From NCBI RefSeq assembly GCF_001046895.1, contig NZ_CAQI01000059.1, positions 1-64,000 of the forward strand: a stretch of 64,000 bases of DNA, written 5' to 3'. A program made the position numbers and the translations under genes. The notes beneath the pieces were generated by a model. That model was not told the origin of the DNA, did no database searches, and worked only from the letters and a program-made list of their open reading frames with translations. Below, in pieces: positions 32,825 to 41,809 of the stretch. Source of the DNA: Pseudarthrobacter siccitolerans. Its GTDB lineage: Bacteria > Actinomycetota > Actinomycetes > Actinomycetales > Micrococcaceae. The first letter of the stretch is position 1. Every line of letters starts with the position of its first letter.

Positions 32825-34923
32825 GCGGGATCCTTCTCAACGGTTCGGGTTGCAGCAGCCGGGGCCTCAACCAGGTTCAGGATGTGGTGGCCGGGGACGT
32901 CCGTGGCCACCCAGTCCAGGCCTTCGACGGCGAGTTCATCGGCCTTGACACAGCGCACCACGCCGTCGCCGGTTCCGGAGGGAAGCAGCGGGATGGGCAC
33001 CATGCAGGCGGAGCCGGCGAACTGGCAGCGGGCGGCGAACCGGCAGGTGCTGGGCCAGTCCTTCGGCTGCGGGACCTGTCCGCTGATGGTGGCGAGCCGC
33101 TCGGGCATGTCCGCTGCGTGGTTTGCGTGGGGATCCGCGGCGAGCAGGGCCAGGGTGTACGGGTGGCGCGGGTTGTCCAGGATGCTGTCCGTCCGGCCGT
33201 TCTCCACTACTTCACCGGCGTACATCACGGCCACCTGGTCGCAGAGGTCGGCCACCACGCCAAGATCGTGCGTGACCATTACTACTGACATTCCGGTGTC
33301 CTTTACCAGGGACCGCAGCAGCGAGAGGATCTCGGCCTGCACGGTGACGTCCAGTGCGGTGGTGGGTTCATCAGCCACCAGCAGGCGGGGACGGCCGGCC
33401 AGGGCCAGGGCGATGGCCACGCGCTGGGCCATGCCGCCGCTGATCTGGTGCGGGTACGTCTTCAGGATCCGTGCGGCGTCCACGATACCCACCTTTTCCA
33501 GCAGGCCCAGGGCTTCGGCCTTCGCCTCGGCCCTGCCCATCCCACGGAGCCGCCGGACCGTGGCCGTGAGCTGGTAGCCCACGGTGAACATGGGATCCAG
33601 GGCGCGCATGGGTTCCTGCGAGATCAGGGCGATGTCCCGTCCACGGATGCCTTCCATGTCCTTCTCGCTGGCTGCGGCCAGGTTCTTGCCGTTCCAGAGA
33701 ATCTGGCCGCCGGTCACAGAGACCCCGGAGGGCAGCAGGCCCAGGAGGGACAGCGCCGTCATGGTCTTCCCGCAGCCGGATTCACCCACCAGGCCAATGA
33801 CGGTGCCGGGTTCAACGTCGAAGGAGACATCCGTGACCAGGCGGACTCCCTTGCCGGCACCCACAGAGTCCACACCCACGGACAGGTTGCGGACACTGAG
33901 CGTGTTCTTCGCGGCGTCCTGCGAAGCCGGCGCGGCGGCTGCGATCGCCGCGACGGCTGTTTTTACGGACATGGTCCGACAGCGCCGTACCGCCGCTGAG
34001 GGCAGGTGCGAAGCCGTGGCGTTGGGTGCCTTGCCCAGGGCATTGCCGATCGCGTTGGCGGCCAGGACGGTCAGAGCCAGCACCGCGCCGGTGGGGACCA
34101 TCAGCCAGGGGGCGTCGTAGACATGCTGCGAAGCGCCCTGGATCATGCCGCCCCAGCTGGGCTGCGGGATGGGCGGGCCGAAGCCGATAAACGCGAGACC
34201 GGCCTGGATGAGCATGCCGACGGCGAAGATCAGGGCTGCCTGCACCACAATGGTGTTGGTCAGGCCGGGCAGCACGTGCCGCAGGCTGATGCCGGCTGTG
34301 CTGACCCCGTCCACCTTGGCCGCGTCCACGTACAGCTGGGACTGCAGGGACTTGGCCTGGCCCAGCATCACCCGGTAAATGCCGGCCGAGATCAGCACGC
34401 CCAGGATGCCCATGATCAGCGGGATGTTGGTTCCCACGGCGCCAATGACGGCCAGGATGATCACCGTGCCGGGCAGGGACATCATGATTTCGGTGACGCG
34501 GCTGATGACGTTCTCCACGCGTTCGCCGGCGGCTGCGGCCAGCATCGCCAGGACGGTTCCGAGCCCGACGGCGACAATTACCGTGATCATGGACGTCCCC
34601 AGCGTGCCGGCCGCCGAAGCGAAGATGCGGCTCAGGAGGTCCCGGCCCAGTTCGTCGGTGCCGAGCCAGTGCGCGGCGGTGGGTCCGGACAGGACGGCGG
34701 TGAAGTCCTGGTCCTCGGTCTTGTAGGGCAGCCACAGCGGCGCGGTCAGGGAGGCGAGCACGAGAGCGGCCAGCCAGATGACACCGACGATGCTCGCCGG
34801 GGAGGCGAACAGCTTGCTGCCGGAGAATTTCCTGGCCGCGCTTTGGCGCGGGGCCTTGGGGAGGACGGCAGCCGCCGTCGGCTCCGCTGAATCGGCAGGT
34901 GCGGGGGCAACGTTGGGGATCAT
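32821..34923 (-). CDS. Fused ABC permease-ATPase (DppC-DppD in one chain)
   Basis: A 700-residue fusion. Residues 1 to about 310 form a DppC-like permease (HWLGTDELGRDLLSRIFASA, then EAA-type loop YVDAAKVDGVSTAGISLRHV). A ~50-residue Ala-rich linker (about 305-355) leads to a DppD-like ATPase with Walker A GESGCGKTM (about 384), signature ISGGMAQRVAIALAL, Walker B LLVADEPTTALD and the C-terminal extension CRFAARCQFAGSAC. The fusion ties one membrane half and one motor domain together. It overlaps its neighbours by 4 bp on both sides. Confidence 0.93.
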   Translation of the reverse strand: MIPNVAPAPADSAEPTAAAVLPKAPRQSAARKFSGSKLFASPASIVGVIWLAALVLASLTAPLWLPYKTEDQDFTAVLSGPTAAHWLGTDELGRDLLSRIFASAAGTLGTSMITVIVAVGLGTVLAMLAAAAGERVENVISRVTEIMMSLPGTVIILAVIGAVGTNIPLIMGILGVLISAGIYRVMLGQAKSLQSQLYVDAAKVDGVSTAGISLRHVLPGLTNTIVVQAALIFAVGMLIQAGLAFIGFGPPIPQPSWGGMIQGASQHVYDAPWLMVPTGAVLALTVLAANAIGNALGKAPNATASHLPSAAVRRCRTMSVKTAVAAIAAAAPASQDAAKNTLSVRNLSVGVDSVGAGKGVRLVTDVSFDVEPGTVIGLVGESGCGKTMTALSLLGLLPSGVSVTGGQILWNGKNLAAASEKDMEGIRGRDIALISQEPMRALDPMFTVGYQLTATVRRLRGMGRAEAKAEALGLLEKVGIVDAARILKTYPHQISGGMAQRVAIALALAGRPRLLVADEPTTALDVTVQAEILSLLRSLVKDTGMSVVMVTHDLGVVADLCDQVAVMYAGEVVENGRTDSILDNPRHPYTLALLAADPHANHAADMPERLATISGQVPQPKDWPSTCRFAARCQFAGSACMVPIPLLPSGTGDGVVRCVKADELAVEGLDWVATDVPGHHILNLVEAPAAATRTVEKDPA

Positions 34924-35861
34924 GAGGCACGCAACTTCGGGTCGAGGAACTTGGTGGCGAGTTCCAGCACCAGGTTCACGGCGACCACCACCACGGTGGC
35001 GATCACTACGACGCCCTGGACGGACGGGGCGTCATGGGTGCTGACGGAGTTCTGGACGGCCTGGCCCAGGCCCGGCATGGCGAACAGCTGCTCGGCAATG
35101 ACCGAACCGCCGAAAAGCTGGATGAACTGCAGCGCGATGCCGGCCACGATGGGCAGGCTGGCGTAGCGCAGGGCGTGGATGTAGAGGATTTTCCAGGTGG
35201 GGGTGGCCGTGGCGCGCAGGGTCCGGATGTGTTCCTGCTGGAGCGCTTCGAGCATGGAGGCCCTGGTCTGGCGGGCGATGAACGCTCCGCCGCCCACGGC
35301 CAGGGTGATCACCGGCAGGGCCAGGGACAGCGCCCAGTCCTGGGGTGAGACCTCGAACGGGACATAGCCGGTGGCCGGGAAGACGGAGGACTGGACGGCC
35401 AGGAGGTAGACGAAGATGATGCCGATCCAGAACGCCGGAAGGGCTACGGCCATGCCGGCCACACCGCCGATGATCCGGTCCACGGTTCCGCCGCGGACAG
35501 CCGCCGTGACACCCAGGGCGATACCGAGGACTGCGCTGAGGAGCGTGGCTCCGGCAGCGAGCGATGCTGTGACGGGGAGCCTGCTGGCCAGGTCGGCGCT
35601 GACGGAGCGTCCGTCGATGAGCGAGATGCCGAGGTCACCCTGGACTGCGGCGCCAAGCCAGCTGACGAACTGCACCAGGAGCGGATCGTTCCAGCCGAGG
35701 CGCTGGTTGACTTCGTCGATGGCCTCCTGGGAGGCGCCCGCGCCGAGGGACACGGCGCCCGGGCTGCCGGGCATTGCGTGCACCAGCAGGAACGCCAGTA
35801 CCGCGACCACCAGCACGGTGGCCAGCGCCATCAGCAGGCGCTTGGTGATGAATAGTGCCAT
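34920..35861 (-). CDS. Peptide/oligosaccharide-type ABC permease (DppB-like)
   Basis: A 313-residue permease. It starts MALFITKRLLMALATVLVVA, a first helix in the DppB position, then LVHAMPGSPG and a cytoplasm-facing EALQQEHIRTLRATATPTWK coupling loop. The ATG at 35859-35861 is chosen because GGAGGT lies four bases before it; an in-frame ATG four codons earlier overlaps that site. It is separated from the binding protein by the 35881-35935 hairpin and overlaps the fusion gene by 4 bp. Confidence 0.93.
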   Translation of the reverse strand: MALFITKRLLMALATVLVVAVLAFLLVHAMPGSPGAVSLGAGASQEAIDEVNQRLGWNDPLLVQFVSWLGAAVQGDLGISLIDGRSVSADLASRLPVTASLAAGATLLSAVLGIALGVTAAVRGGTVDRIIGGVAGMAVALPAFWIGIIFVYLLAVQSSVFPATGYVPFEVSPQDWALSLALPVITLAVGGGAFIARQTRASMLEALQQEHIRTLRATATPTWKILYIHALRYASLPIVAGIALQFIQLFGGSVIAEQLFAMPGLGQAVQNSVSTHDAPSVQGVVVIATVVVVAVNLVLELATKFLDPKLRAS

Positions 35862-35880
35862 GGTGACCTCCATCGGTCAG

Positions 35881-35935
35881 GCCCCTGCCGGGCGGGAACT
35901 CCTCCTTGGTCGGGGAGTGCCCGCCCGGCAGGGGC
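35881..35935. terminator. Perfect 16-bp-stem hairpin between binding-protein and permease genes
   Basis: GCCCCTGCCGGGCGGG (35881-35896) is an exact inverted match of 35920-35935, and an inner ACTCC/GGAGT pair lengthens the stem. It lies in the 79-bp gap after the binding-protein stop and before the permease start, both leftward. No T-run follows in the direction of transcription, so partial termination or protection of the upstream mRNA from exonucleases is more likely than full termination. Such hairpins let the binding protein be made in excess over the membrane genes. Confidence 0.8.
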
Positions 35936-35940
35936 GGGTA

Positions 35941-37497
35941 TCAGCTGGCCGGCTTGTAGGACGAGAGGAGCGGGTAGGCGTTGGTTCCGGCGAACTCCAC
36001 CGGCGCCACCTTTTTGGTGTTGTAGCCCTGGTTGGTGAGGGCTTCGTAGAGCGGGATCATCCAGCCGGATTCCACCAGGCGGGTGTTCAGCTTGGTGGCA
36101 GCGGCCTTGACGGCGGCTTCGTCCTTCGCGGCGGCGAGCTCGCCGGTGGCTGCGCTGAGTTGCTCATCGGTGGCCTTCTGCACGTTGGTGAAACCGTTCA
36201 GGACCGCGCCGTACATCACGCCTACGGGGTTGTCCCAGTTCAGCGGTGCGTAGCCCAGGGGTGTGGTGGCGACGGCGGCGAAGGCTTCGTCAGTGGAAGA
36301 GGCCATCTTCACGTTCATGGTGATGCCGACGGCGGCGAGGTCCTTCTGGACGGCCTGCAGGTCTGTCTGGGTCTGGGCGCTGGCGATGATGGTGAAGTCA
36401 AAGCCGTTCGGGTAACCGGCTTCGGCCAGCAGGCTCTTGGCCTTGTCCGGGTTGTAGGCGAACGTGGTTTCGATGTCCTTGCTGAACCCTGCCGAGTCCT
36501 TGGGCAGTGCGTTCCAGGCCGGGATGTCACCCTTGTGCAGTGCGTCCACCAGGGCCTGGCGGTTGATGGCGTACTGGATGGCCTGGCGGACCTTCTCCTC
36601 TGCGAACGCGGGGGCGGTCTTGCCGATCTTGTCGAAGGAAATCATGGTGTTGACGGTGCCGCCGATCTGGGACACACCCACACCCTTGGACTTGGCGAAG
36701 TCAACGGTGGAGGAGGTCAGCATGGCCACGTCCGCCTGGCCGGATACCAGCGCGTTGGCGCGGGCCTGGGGGTCCTGGACCACGCTGAAGATCACCTTGT
36801 TGAAGGCGTACTTGGAGGCCTCAGGGCTCTTTTCGTTCTTCACCAGCACGTACTTGTTGCCCTTAACCGTGGAGGGATCCAGGGTGTAGGGGCCGGAACC
36901 GTCGGGGGTGGCGGCGAGGCTGGCGGAGTCGGTGACGCCGTTTTTGCCCACGATCATGCCGGTGGTGGACGCCAGGTTCTTTTCGAACCCGGGCTGCGGC
37001 TTGGCGAAGGTCAGGGCCACCTGGGTGGGGCTGACCACGTCCACGGACGTGATCTCCTGGGCGCCGCCCTTGGCCACGGCGGAGTAGGCGCTGAGCGCGG
37101 GATCGGACCGGCGGTCCAGGTTGGCCTTAACCAGTTCGGCGTCGAGCGTGGAGCCGTCCGTGAAGATGACGTCTTCCTTAAGCGTGAGCGTGAGGACGGT
37201 GTTGTCCGCGTTGTAGCTGAACTCCTTGGCCAGGCCCGGCCCTGCCGAGCCGTCCGGCTGAAGTGTCATCAGGCTCTCGTAGAGGCCCTCGAAGAACTGC
37301 CGCTGTGCAGCTGAAACCCTCAACGGGTCGAAGCCGAACGAGGCGGAGTCGCTGTCGATGGCGAGCGTCAGGGAGCTGGTGTCTGCCTTGGCCGCGGCCT
37401 GGCCGGAGCCGCCGCCGCAGGCGGTCAGCGATCCCAGCAGGAGCGCTCCGGCCAGAACGGCGGAGCTCGCACGGGCAGTGGAGTTCAGGAGTTTCAT
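35941..37497 (-). CDS. ABC importer substrate-binding lipoprotein (SBP family 5)
   Basis: A 518-residue lipoprotein with a basic N-terminus, hydrophobic core and lipobox LTAC (Cys near residue 27) followed by a Gly-rich linker. Family-5 features include FGFDPLRVSAAQRQFFEGLY, then LTLTLKEDVIFTDGSTLDAE. Although this family is named for peptides, many members bind oligosaccharides. The rhamnosidase in the operon and the divergent beta-glucosidase point to a rhamnosylated glycoside as ligand (inference). The ATG at 37495-37497 begins the signal peptide; an upstream in-frame start would spoil it. Confidence 0.92.
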   Translation of the reverse strand: MKLLNSTARASSAVLAGALLLGSLTACGGGSGQAAAKADTSSLTLAIDSDSASFGFDPLRVSAAQRQFFEGLYESLMTLQPDGSAGPGLAKEFSYNADNTVLTLTLKEDVIFTDGSTLDAELVKANLDRRSDPALSAYSAVAKGGAQEITSVDVVSPTQVALTFAKPQPGFEKNLASTTGMIVGKNGVTDSASLAATPDGSGPYTLDPSTVKGNKYVLVKNEKSPEASKYAFNKVIFSVVQDPQARANALVSGQADVAMLTSSTVDFAKSKGVGVSQIGGTVNTMISFDKIGKTAPAFAEEKVRQAIQYAINRQALVDALHKGDIPAWNALPKDSAGFSKDIETTFAYNPDKAKSLLAEAGYPNGFDFTIIASAQTQTDLQAVQKDLAAVGITMNVKMASSTDEAFAAVATTPLGYAPLNWDNPVGVMYGAVLNGFTNVQKATDEQLSAATGELAAAKDEAAVKAAATKLNTRLVESGWMIPLYEALTNQGYNTKKVAPVEFAGTNAYPLLSSYKPAS

Positions 37498-37718
37498 GTA
37501 GTGCGCCTTTGCATTCTGATGTGACAACGGAGGGAATGTCTTGGGGCTGGCTGCTGGCCGGCTCCTTCCAAGCATCAGTCGGTGGCTGCAGGCGCTCACA
37601 TGAGAATGTCATTGATTGAAAAAGTATTGTGGCCCCGGTCACGCGGCCGGTCAGGATGGAAAGCCAGGGCAGTAAAGCCCCGTGCGCTGCAGTCCGGCGC
37701 TGAACCGAAAGGAACTAC

Positions 37719-39005
37719 ATGACCGCCACAACACCATTCCCCCAGGACTTCCTCTGGGGCGTCGCCAGCGCCGGGCACCAGGTGGAGGGGAGCAACGTCA
37801 ACAGCGACACCTGGTTCCTTGAGCACCTGCCGGGCAGCATGTTCTCCGAGCCGTCCGGGGATGCCGTGGACCACTACCACCGCTACCGCGAGGACATCGC
37901 CCTGCTCGCGGACCTCGGGTTCACCAGCTACCGCTTTTCCATCGAGTGGGCCCGCATTGAGCCGGAGGAAGGACTCTTCTCGCAGGCCGAGCTGGACCAT
38001 TACCGCCGCATGCTGGAGGCCTGCCACGAGCACAGCCTCACCCCCGTGGTCACGTTCCACCACTTCACGTCCCCGCGCTGGCTCCTGGCCCTGGGCGGCT
38101 GGGAAGGCCCGCGCACCGCTGAGCTCTTTGCCCGTTACTGCGACCGGGTGATGGCGCACCTGGGCGACCTGATCGGTGTCGCCTGCACCTTGAACGAACC
38201 CAACCTGCCGTGGCTGCTGGAGTCCTTCGGCATCGGCGGCGTGGCCCCGGAAAACCGCGGCTCAGTACCGGTATGGGCCGCGGCAGCCGAACGCCTTGGC
38301 GTGGATGCCAGCACCGTTGCCCCGTTCCAGTTCTGCTCCACGGAGGCAGGGTTCGAGGTGAAACTGGCAGCGCACCGGGCGGGCACTGCGGCCATCAAGG
38401 CGCACCGGCCGGACCTCCTGGTGGGCTGGACGCTCGCCAACTCGGACATCCAGTCCATCGAGGGCGGCGAGGAGTTGGCCGAAAAGGTCCGCCGCGGCGT
38501 GAACGAGCGCTTCCTCGAAGCATCACGCGGGGACGACTTTGTGGGGATCCAGACCTACGGCCGCACCGTCTACGGCCCGGACGGGCACGCGCCGGCACCG
38601 GAGGGCGTGCCCACAAACCAGATGGGCGAGGAGATCTACCCGCAGGCACTCGAAGCCACCATTCGGGAAGCCCACCGGATTGCCGGCATTCCGGTGATGG
38701 TCACCGAAAACGGCCTGGCCACCGAGGACGACACCCAGCGGGTGGACTACCTGAAGGCTGCCGTGGAGTGCGTGGCGTCCTGCCTTGAGGATGGCATCGA
38801 CGTCCGCGGCTACATCGCCTGGACGGCCTTCGACAATTTTGAGTGGGTGTTCGGCTACGGGCCGAAGTTCGGCCTCATCGCCGTGGACCGGGAGACCCAG
38901 GAACGGACGCCCAAGGAGAGCGCACACTGGCTGGGCCGGCAGGCGCAGGTGCGCACCGCTCAGGCAGACGACGCCGAGGTCAGCAGGGCACCCCAGCCGG
39001 CCTGA
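37719..39005 (+). CDS. GH1 family beta-glucosidase-like glycoside hydrolase
   Basis: A 428-residue retaining glycoside hydrolase with the family-1 barrel. Landmarks: N-terminal FLWGVASAGHQVEG, YRFSIEWARIEP, acid/base Glu in CTLNEPNLPWLL (about residue 160), nucleophile Glu in VMVTENGLAT (about residue 330) and AWTAFDNFEWVFGYGPKFGL at the aglycone wall. It is a little shorter than typical (440-480). No signal peptide, so cytoplasmic. AAAGGA precedes the ATG. It is divergent from the ABC/rhamnosidase operon, so after import it could hydrolyse a beta-glucoside exposed by rhamnose removal. Exact specificity is unknown. Confidence 0.92.
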   Translation: MTATTPFPQDFLWGVASAGHQVEGSNVNSDTWFLEHLPGSMFSEPSGDAVDHYHRYREDIALLADLGFTSYRFSIEWARIEPEEGLFSQAELDHYRRMLEACHEHSLTPVVTFHHFTSPRWLLALGGWEGPRTAELFARYCDRVMAHLGDLIGVACTLNEPNLPWLLESFGIGGVAPENRGSVPVWAAAAERLGVDASTVAPFQFCSTEAGFEVKLAAHRAGTAAIKAHRPDLLVGWTLANSDIQSIEGGEELAEKVRRGVNERFLEASRGDDFVGIQTYGRTVYGPDGHAPAPEGVPTNQMGEEIYPQALEATIREAHRIAGIPVMVTENGLATEDDTQRVDYLKAAVECVASCLEDGIDVRGYIAWTAFDNFEWVFGYGPKFGLIAVDRETQERTPKESAHWLGRQAQVRTAQADDAEVSRAPQPA

Positions 39006-39393
39006 CCGCCGTCGTGCATTCCGTGGGCACGCGGTGCACCTCTGCCTCACCGTGAACAGAACCGGTGAGGACCTCCACCACGGCAAGCTGGCCGGTGGTG
39101 TCCGGGACGCCGGGGAATTGGACCTGCGGCTCCTCAGCCGGCACCACCGGCTGGGGAGCCGCTGAGCGCATGCGGAAAAGGGCGACGGCGGAGATCAGGA
39201 ACCAGGCCACGTTGGTCACCACGGAAGGCCACGCCTCGTGGACGGTGCCGTTGATGATAAAGGCGACGGCCCCGAACAGGTTTGCGGTCTGGAAGCCTTT
39301 GCCGGCCTTCAGCCAGCCCATGGAAACGGCGAGGTAGGCAGTGAGGATCGCAACCGCGCCGGCCCAGCCGGCGATTTCCCACAGCAGTTCCAT
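38980..39393 (-). CDS. Small membrane protein, CBU_0592-like
   Basis: A 137-residue protein with three hydrophobic helices in the first ~75 residues (GWAGAVAILTAYLAVSMGWL, then FGAVAFIINGTVH and VTNVAWFLISAVALFRM), a pattern of the CBU_0592 family of unknown function. The C-terminal ~60 residues are polar and probably cytoplasmic. Its last 26 bp overlap the end of the convergent GH1 gene, so its extreme C-terminus is encoded antisense to that gene. Start ATG 39391-39393 has AAAGGA upstream. Confidence 0.75.
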   Translation of the reverse strand: MELLWEIAGWAGAVAILTAYLAVSMGWLKAGKGFQTANLFGAVAFIINGTVHEAWPSVVTNVAWFLISAVALFRMRSAAPQPVVPAEEPQVQFPGVPDTTGQLAVVEVLTGSVHGEAEVHRVPTECTTAVRPAGVPC

Positions 39394-39574
39394 GGTGTCC
39401 TTTCAGGGGTGTCTGCCGGCAGTAGCCGGGCAGGGGTAACGAGGGCTTTGGAGGTGGTGGTGCCGGACAAACCGTTGACTCGAGCCCGGATGGGCGAGGA
39501 CCTCGTTTGTGGGTCGGCGGGATAATCATACTCTGCGCCGGGGGTTGCTAATTCCACCCCTGCGACTGCCGCGT

Positions 39575-40486
39575 TCAGCCCTCCACAGCGTGGATCCGGC
39601 AGGCCAGCGAGTGTGCCTGTCCCGGCGCCAGGACAACCAGGTCCTGGCCGGAATTGAAGGCATCGGGCGGGCAGGTCATGGGCTCAACAGCCAGCCCTCT
39701 CCGGCCCCGCAGCTCGCCGGAATAGAGCTGCAGCCAGGGTGCATCCGTCCCCGTTGATTCCACCACCGCCGAAAGCTGCAGGGCAGGGTGCCGGAGCTTG
39801 ACGTCCCATGTGCCCTCGGGGAGGGCGGTGAAGGCGTGGTCGAGTTGCTGCCCAGCCACTTCGCGGGCCCGGGAAAAATCGAACTCCGTGCCCGTGATGT
39901 CCCGGAGCTCGGTGGGTTGGAGTTTTTCATCCGTCATCAGCACCTTCCCCGCGCGGAAGGTCAGCTCACACGTGGAGATGTCCTCGCCCCCCACTGTGAT
40001 GTAGGGATGGGACCCGCAGCCATAAGGGGCGGGGGCGGTTCCCTGGTTCCTGGCGCCGAGTTCTATCGACAGCCCGGCCTCTGCGTCCAGGGCGTAACGG
40101 GCCGTGAGCGCGAGCTGGAAGGGGTACCCGGGTTCGCCGTGCAGCAGGTGCGTCAGCACCACCTCGGCCTCCGACCGCCGCTCCACCTGCCAGGCGTTCC
40201 ACAGTGCCAGTCCGTGCAGGGCACCTCCGGTGCCCGCCTCATTCACCGGCAGTTCAAAACGCTGCCCGCCAAAGCCGTAGGCGCCGCCGGCCACCCGGTT
40301 CGGCCAGGGCATCAGGGTCTTTCCTGCATAGGCCGGGGGCAGTTCGTCCGCCGGGAAGCGCAGGACAAGGTCCGTTCCGCGGAAGGACAGGCTGACCAGC
40401 CCGGCCCCCACGCTCGCGACAGTTGCCTCGTAGTCCCCCGCCCGAAGGACGGTCAGCTCTCCGTTGGGGCAGGCGATGGATGACAT
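39575..40486 (-). CDS. Aldose 1-epimerase (mutarotase) family protein
   Basis: A 303-residue galactose-mutarotase-like enzyme that interconverts alpha and beta anomers of free sugars. It contains LMPWPNRVAGGAYGFGGQRF, GALHGLALWNAWQV with the first active-site His, and PAPYGCGSHPYITVGG with the second. Length is close to the family's usual ~300. ATG 40484-40486 has GGAAGG upstream. It lies between the glycoside hydrolase region and the LacI gene, which suits a role in handling released hexose. An alternative is a hexose-6-phosphate epimerase, which shares the fold. Confidence 0.9.
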   Translation of the reverse strand: MSSIACPNGELTVLRAGDYEATVASVGAGLVSLSFRGTDLVLRFPADELPPAYAGKTLMPWPNRVAGGAYGFGGQRFELPVNEAGTGGALHGLALWNAWQVERRSEAEVVLTHLLHGEPGYPFQLALTARYALDAEAGLSIELGARNQGTAPAPYGCGSHPYITVGGEDISTCELTFRAGKVLMTDEKLQPTELRDITGTEFDFSRAREVAGQQLDHAFTALPEGTWDVKLRHPALQLSAVVESTGTDAPWLQLYSGELRGRRGLAVEPMTCPPDAFNSGQDLVVLAPGQAHSLACRIHAVEG

Positions 40487-40597
40487 GGCGTTCCTTCCAG
40501 GAAGATGCTGGGGCGGGATCCAGCAGGAGTGGGTAGAGCATTCTGGCCCACGACAGGGCGGGTTCCCTCGCAGACTACTGGGTTATTGGCGCCCGCA

Positions 40598-41653
40598 TCA
40601 TCCTTTTGCGATGCTTGCCGGAGCCGCCGTCGAGCCCCTGACAATCAGCTGCGTGGCAAGTTCCACACGGTGGGAATCGAGGGTCTCCCCCCGCGCCTGG
40701 CGCAGGAGTGACCGTAACGCGGCCCGTCCCATTTCCTCCAACGGCTGGGCAACGGAGCTGAGCGACGGGACGGACTCCTCACCCTGTTTGGTCCCGTCAA
40801 AGCCAATCAGGCTGATGTCCTCCGGAACCCGGATGCCATGCCGGCCGGCTTCGGCAAGAACACCAAGGGCGATCGTGTCGCTTGCGGCAAAAATTGCGGT
40901 GGGAAGCTGGTCCAGGCGCAGCAAGGCTTGAAGTCCGGTAACCCCGCTCTCCCTGCGGAACCTGCCGCCGGAAATGATGTATTCGGGGTCCACCGTGATG
41001 CCGCGGGCCATCAGGGCGGCCATGTAGCCGTGCAGCCGGGCCTGGTTGCACTCAGCCCTGTCGATCCCGCCGATGTAGGCGATGCGTTCATGTCCCAAAT
41101 CCAGCAGGTGTTCGGCGGCCGCCTTGCCGCCGGCCCAGTTGGTCGCTCCCACGCTGACCACATCGGCCGAGGGCGGGTTGAGCGGGTCAATAACGACGAC
41201 GGGAATCTTGCGGCGGCGAAACGCCTGCAACTGCGCCTCACTGAAGGCTGACGTCACCACGATCATCCCTGCCCGGCCTTCGTCCAGCATGCGCTGGGCG
41301 CGGCGCTCCGGGCTGCGCAGGTTCGACAGTGCCGGACCTGTGACGCTGACCAGGATCTCGACGTCGGCGCTTGCGGCGAACTGCAGTATCCCGTTGAGGA
41401 CCTCGATCATGTAGGCGGAGTCGAGAACATCGATGACTACCTCCACGATGGTGCCCGTCTCGGCGGCGGATCGCCGCTGGAGCGGGGACTGGTAACCGGC
41501 CTGTTCGAGTGCCTCCAGTACCCGGGCCCGGGTCTCCGGGGAGACGTCCAGGCGGCCGTTAACCACCTTGGACACCGTGGGCGCCGACACCCCCGCCTGC
41601 TGCGCCACCATGGCCAATGTGGGCTTGGGGCGGGGGGAGGTTTTCGTTGCCAT
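40598..41653 (-). CDS. LacI-family transcriptional regulator
   Basis: A 351-residue repressor. The N-terminal HTH reads LAMVAQQAGVSAPTVSKVVN with hinge helix RARVLEALEQAGYQ (about residues 14-60). The periplasmic-binding-like effector domain has VVIDPLNPPSADVVSVGATN, HERIAYIGGI, and IFAASDTIALGVLAEAGRHG, all standard. It is divergent from the sugar ABC operon at 41890 and is separated from it by 236 bp that carry LacI-type palindromes. It probably represses that operon in the absence of the sugar or its metabolite and represses itself. Confidence 0.93.
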   Translation of the reverse strand: MATKTSPRPKPTLAMVAQQAGVSAPTVSKVVNGRLDVSPETRARVLEALEQAGYQSPLQRRSAAETGTIVEVVIDVLDSAYMIEVLNGILQFAASADVEILVSVTGPALSNLRSPERRAQRMLDEGRAGMIVVTSAFSEAQLQAFRRRKIPVVVIDPLNPPSADVVSVGATNWAGGKAAAEHLLDLGHERIAYIGGIDRAECNQARLHGYMAALMARGITVDPEYIISGGRFRRESGVTGLQALLRLDQLPTAIFAASDTIALGVLAEAGRHGIRVPEDISLIGFDGTKQGEESVPSLSSVAQPLEEMGRAALRSLLRQARGETLDSHRVELATQLIVRGSTAAPASIAKG

Positions 41654-41668
41654 CAGACTTTTCGCAAT

Positions 41669-41686
41669 CTTTCGAACGTTTCGGAG
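41669..41686. promoter_or_regulatory. Imperfect LacI-type operator near the lacI-family gene start
   Basis: CTTTCGAACGTTTCGGAG lies 16-33 bp before the repressor gene start. It shares TTTCGAAC with the perfect palindrome at 41810-41827, and has a central AACGTT dyad, but its arms are not perfectly symmetrical. It is a candidate autoregulatory site. Confidence 0.45.
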
Positions 41687-41792
41687 CCTTCATTCTTAAG
41701 AACGCCACCCCGATAGTCAAGAGCCGCCCAAGTAGTCCAATCCGCCACGCCTTTGCCCCTTGACGAGACCGAACATGGGCTTTAGTTTAGAC

Positions 41793-41808
41793 CGTGACCT
41801 AAATCACG
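41793..41808. promoter_or_regulatory. CRP/GlxR-like site
   Basis: CGTGACCTAAATCACG fits the GTGA-NN-TA-NN-TCAC core recognised by CRP-family regulators, GlxR in actinobacteria. It lies just upstream of the LacI-type palindrome and 82 bp before the binding-protein gene start. A -35-like TTGACG at 41760-41765 and T-rich -10 candidates (41781-41790) lie to its left, so binding here would more probably block than activate that promoter, unless the true start point is further right. Confidence 0.55.
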
Positions 41809-41809
41809 T

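Noticed and set aside
31826..33577. 583-codon + strand frame opposite the ABC ATPase genes
   Set aside because: Translation is low-complexity and antisense to clear Walker/signature motifs.
35416..37314. Open frame of over 600 codons on the + strand opposite the permease and binding protein
   Set aside because: It is antisense to two conserved ABC genes and crosses the intergenic hairpin; no recognisable domain.
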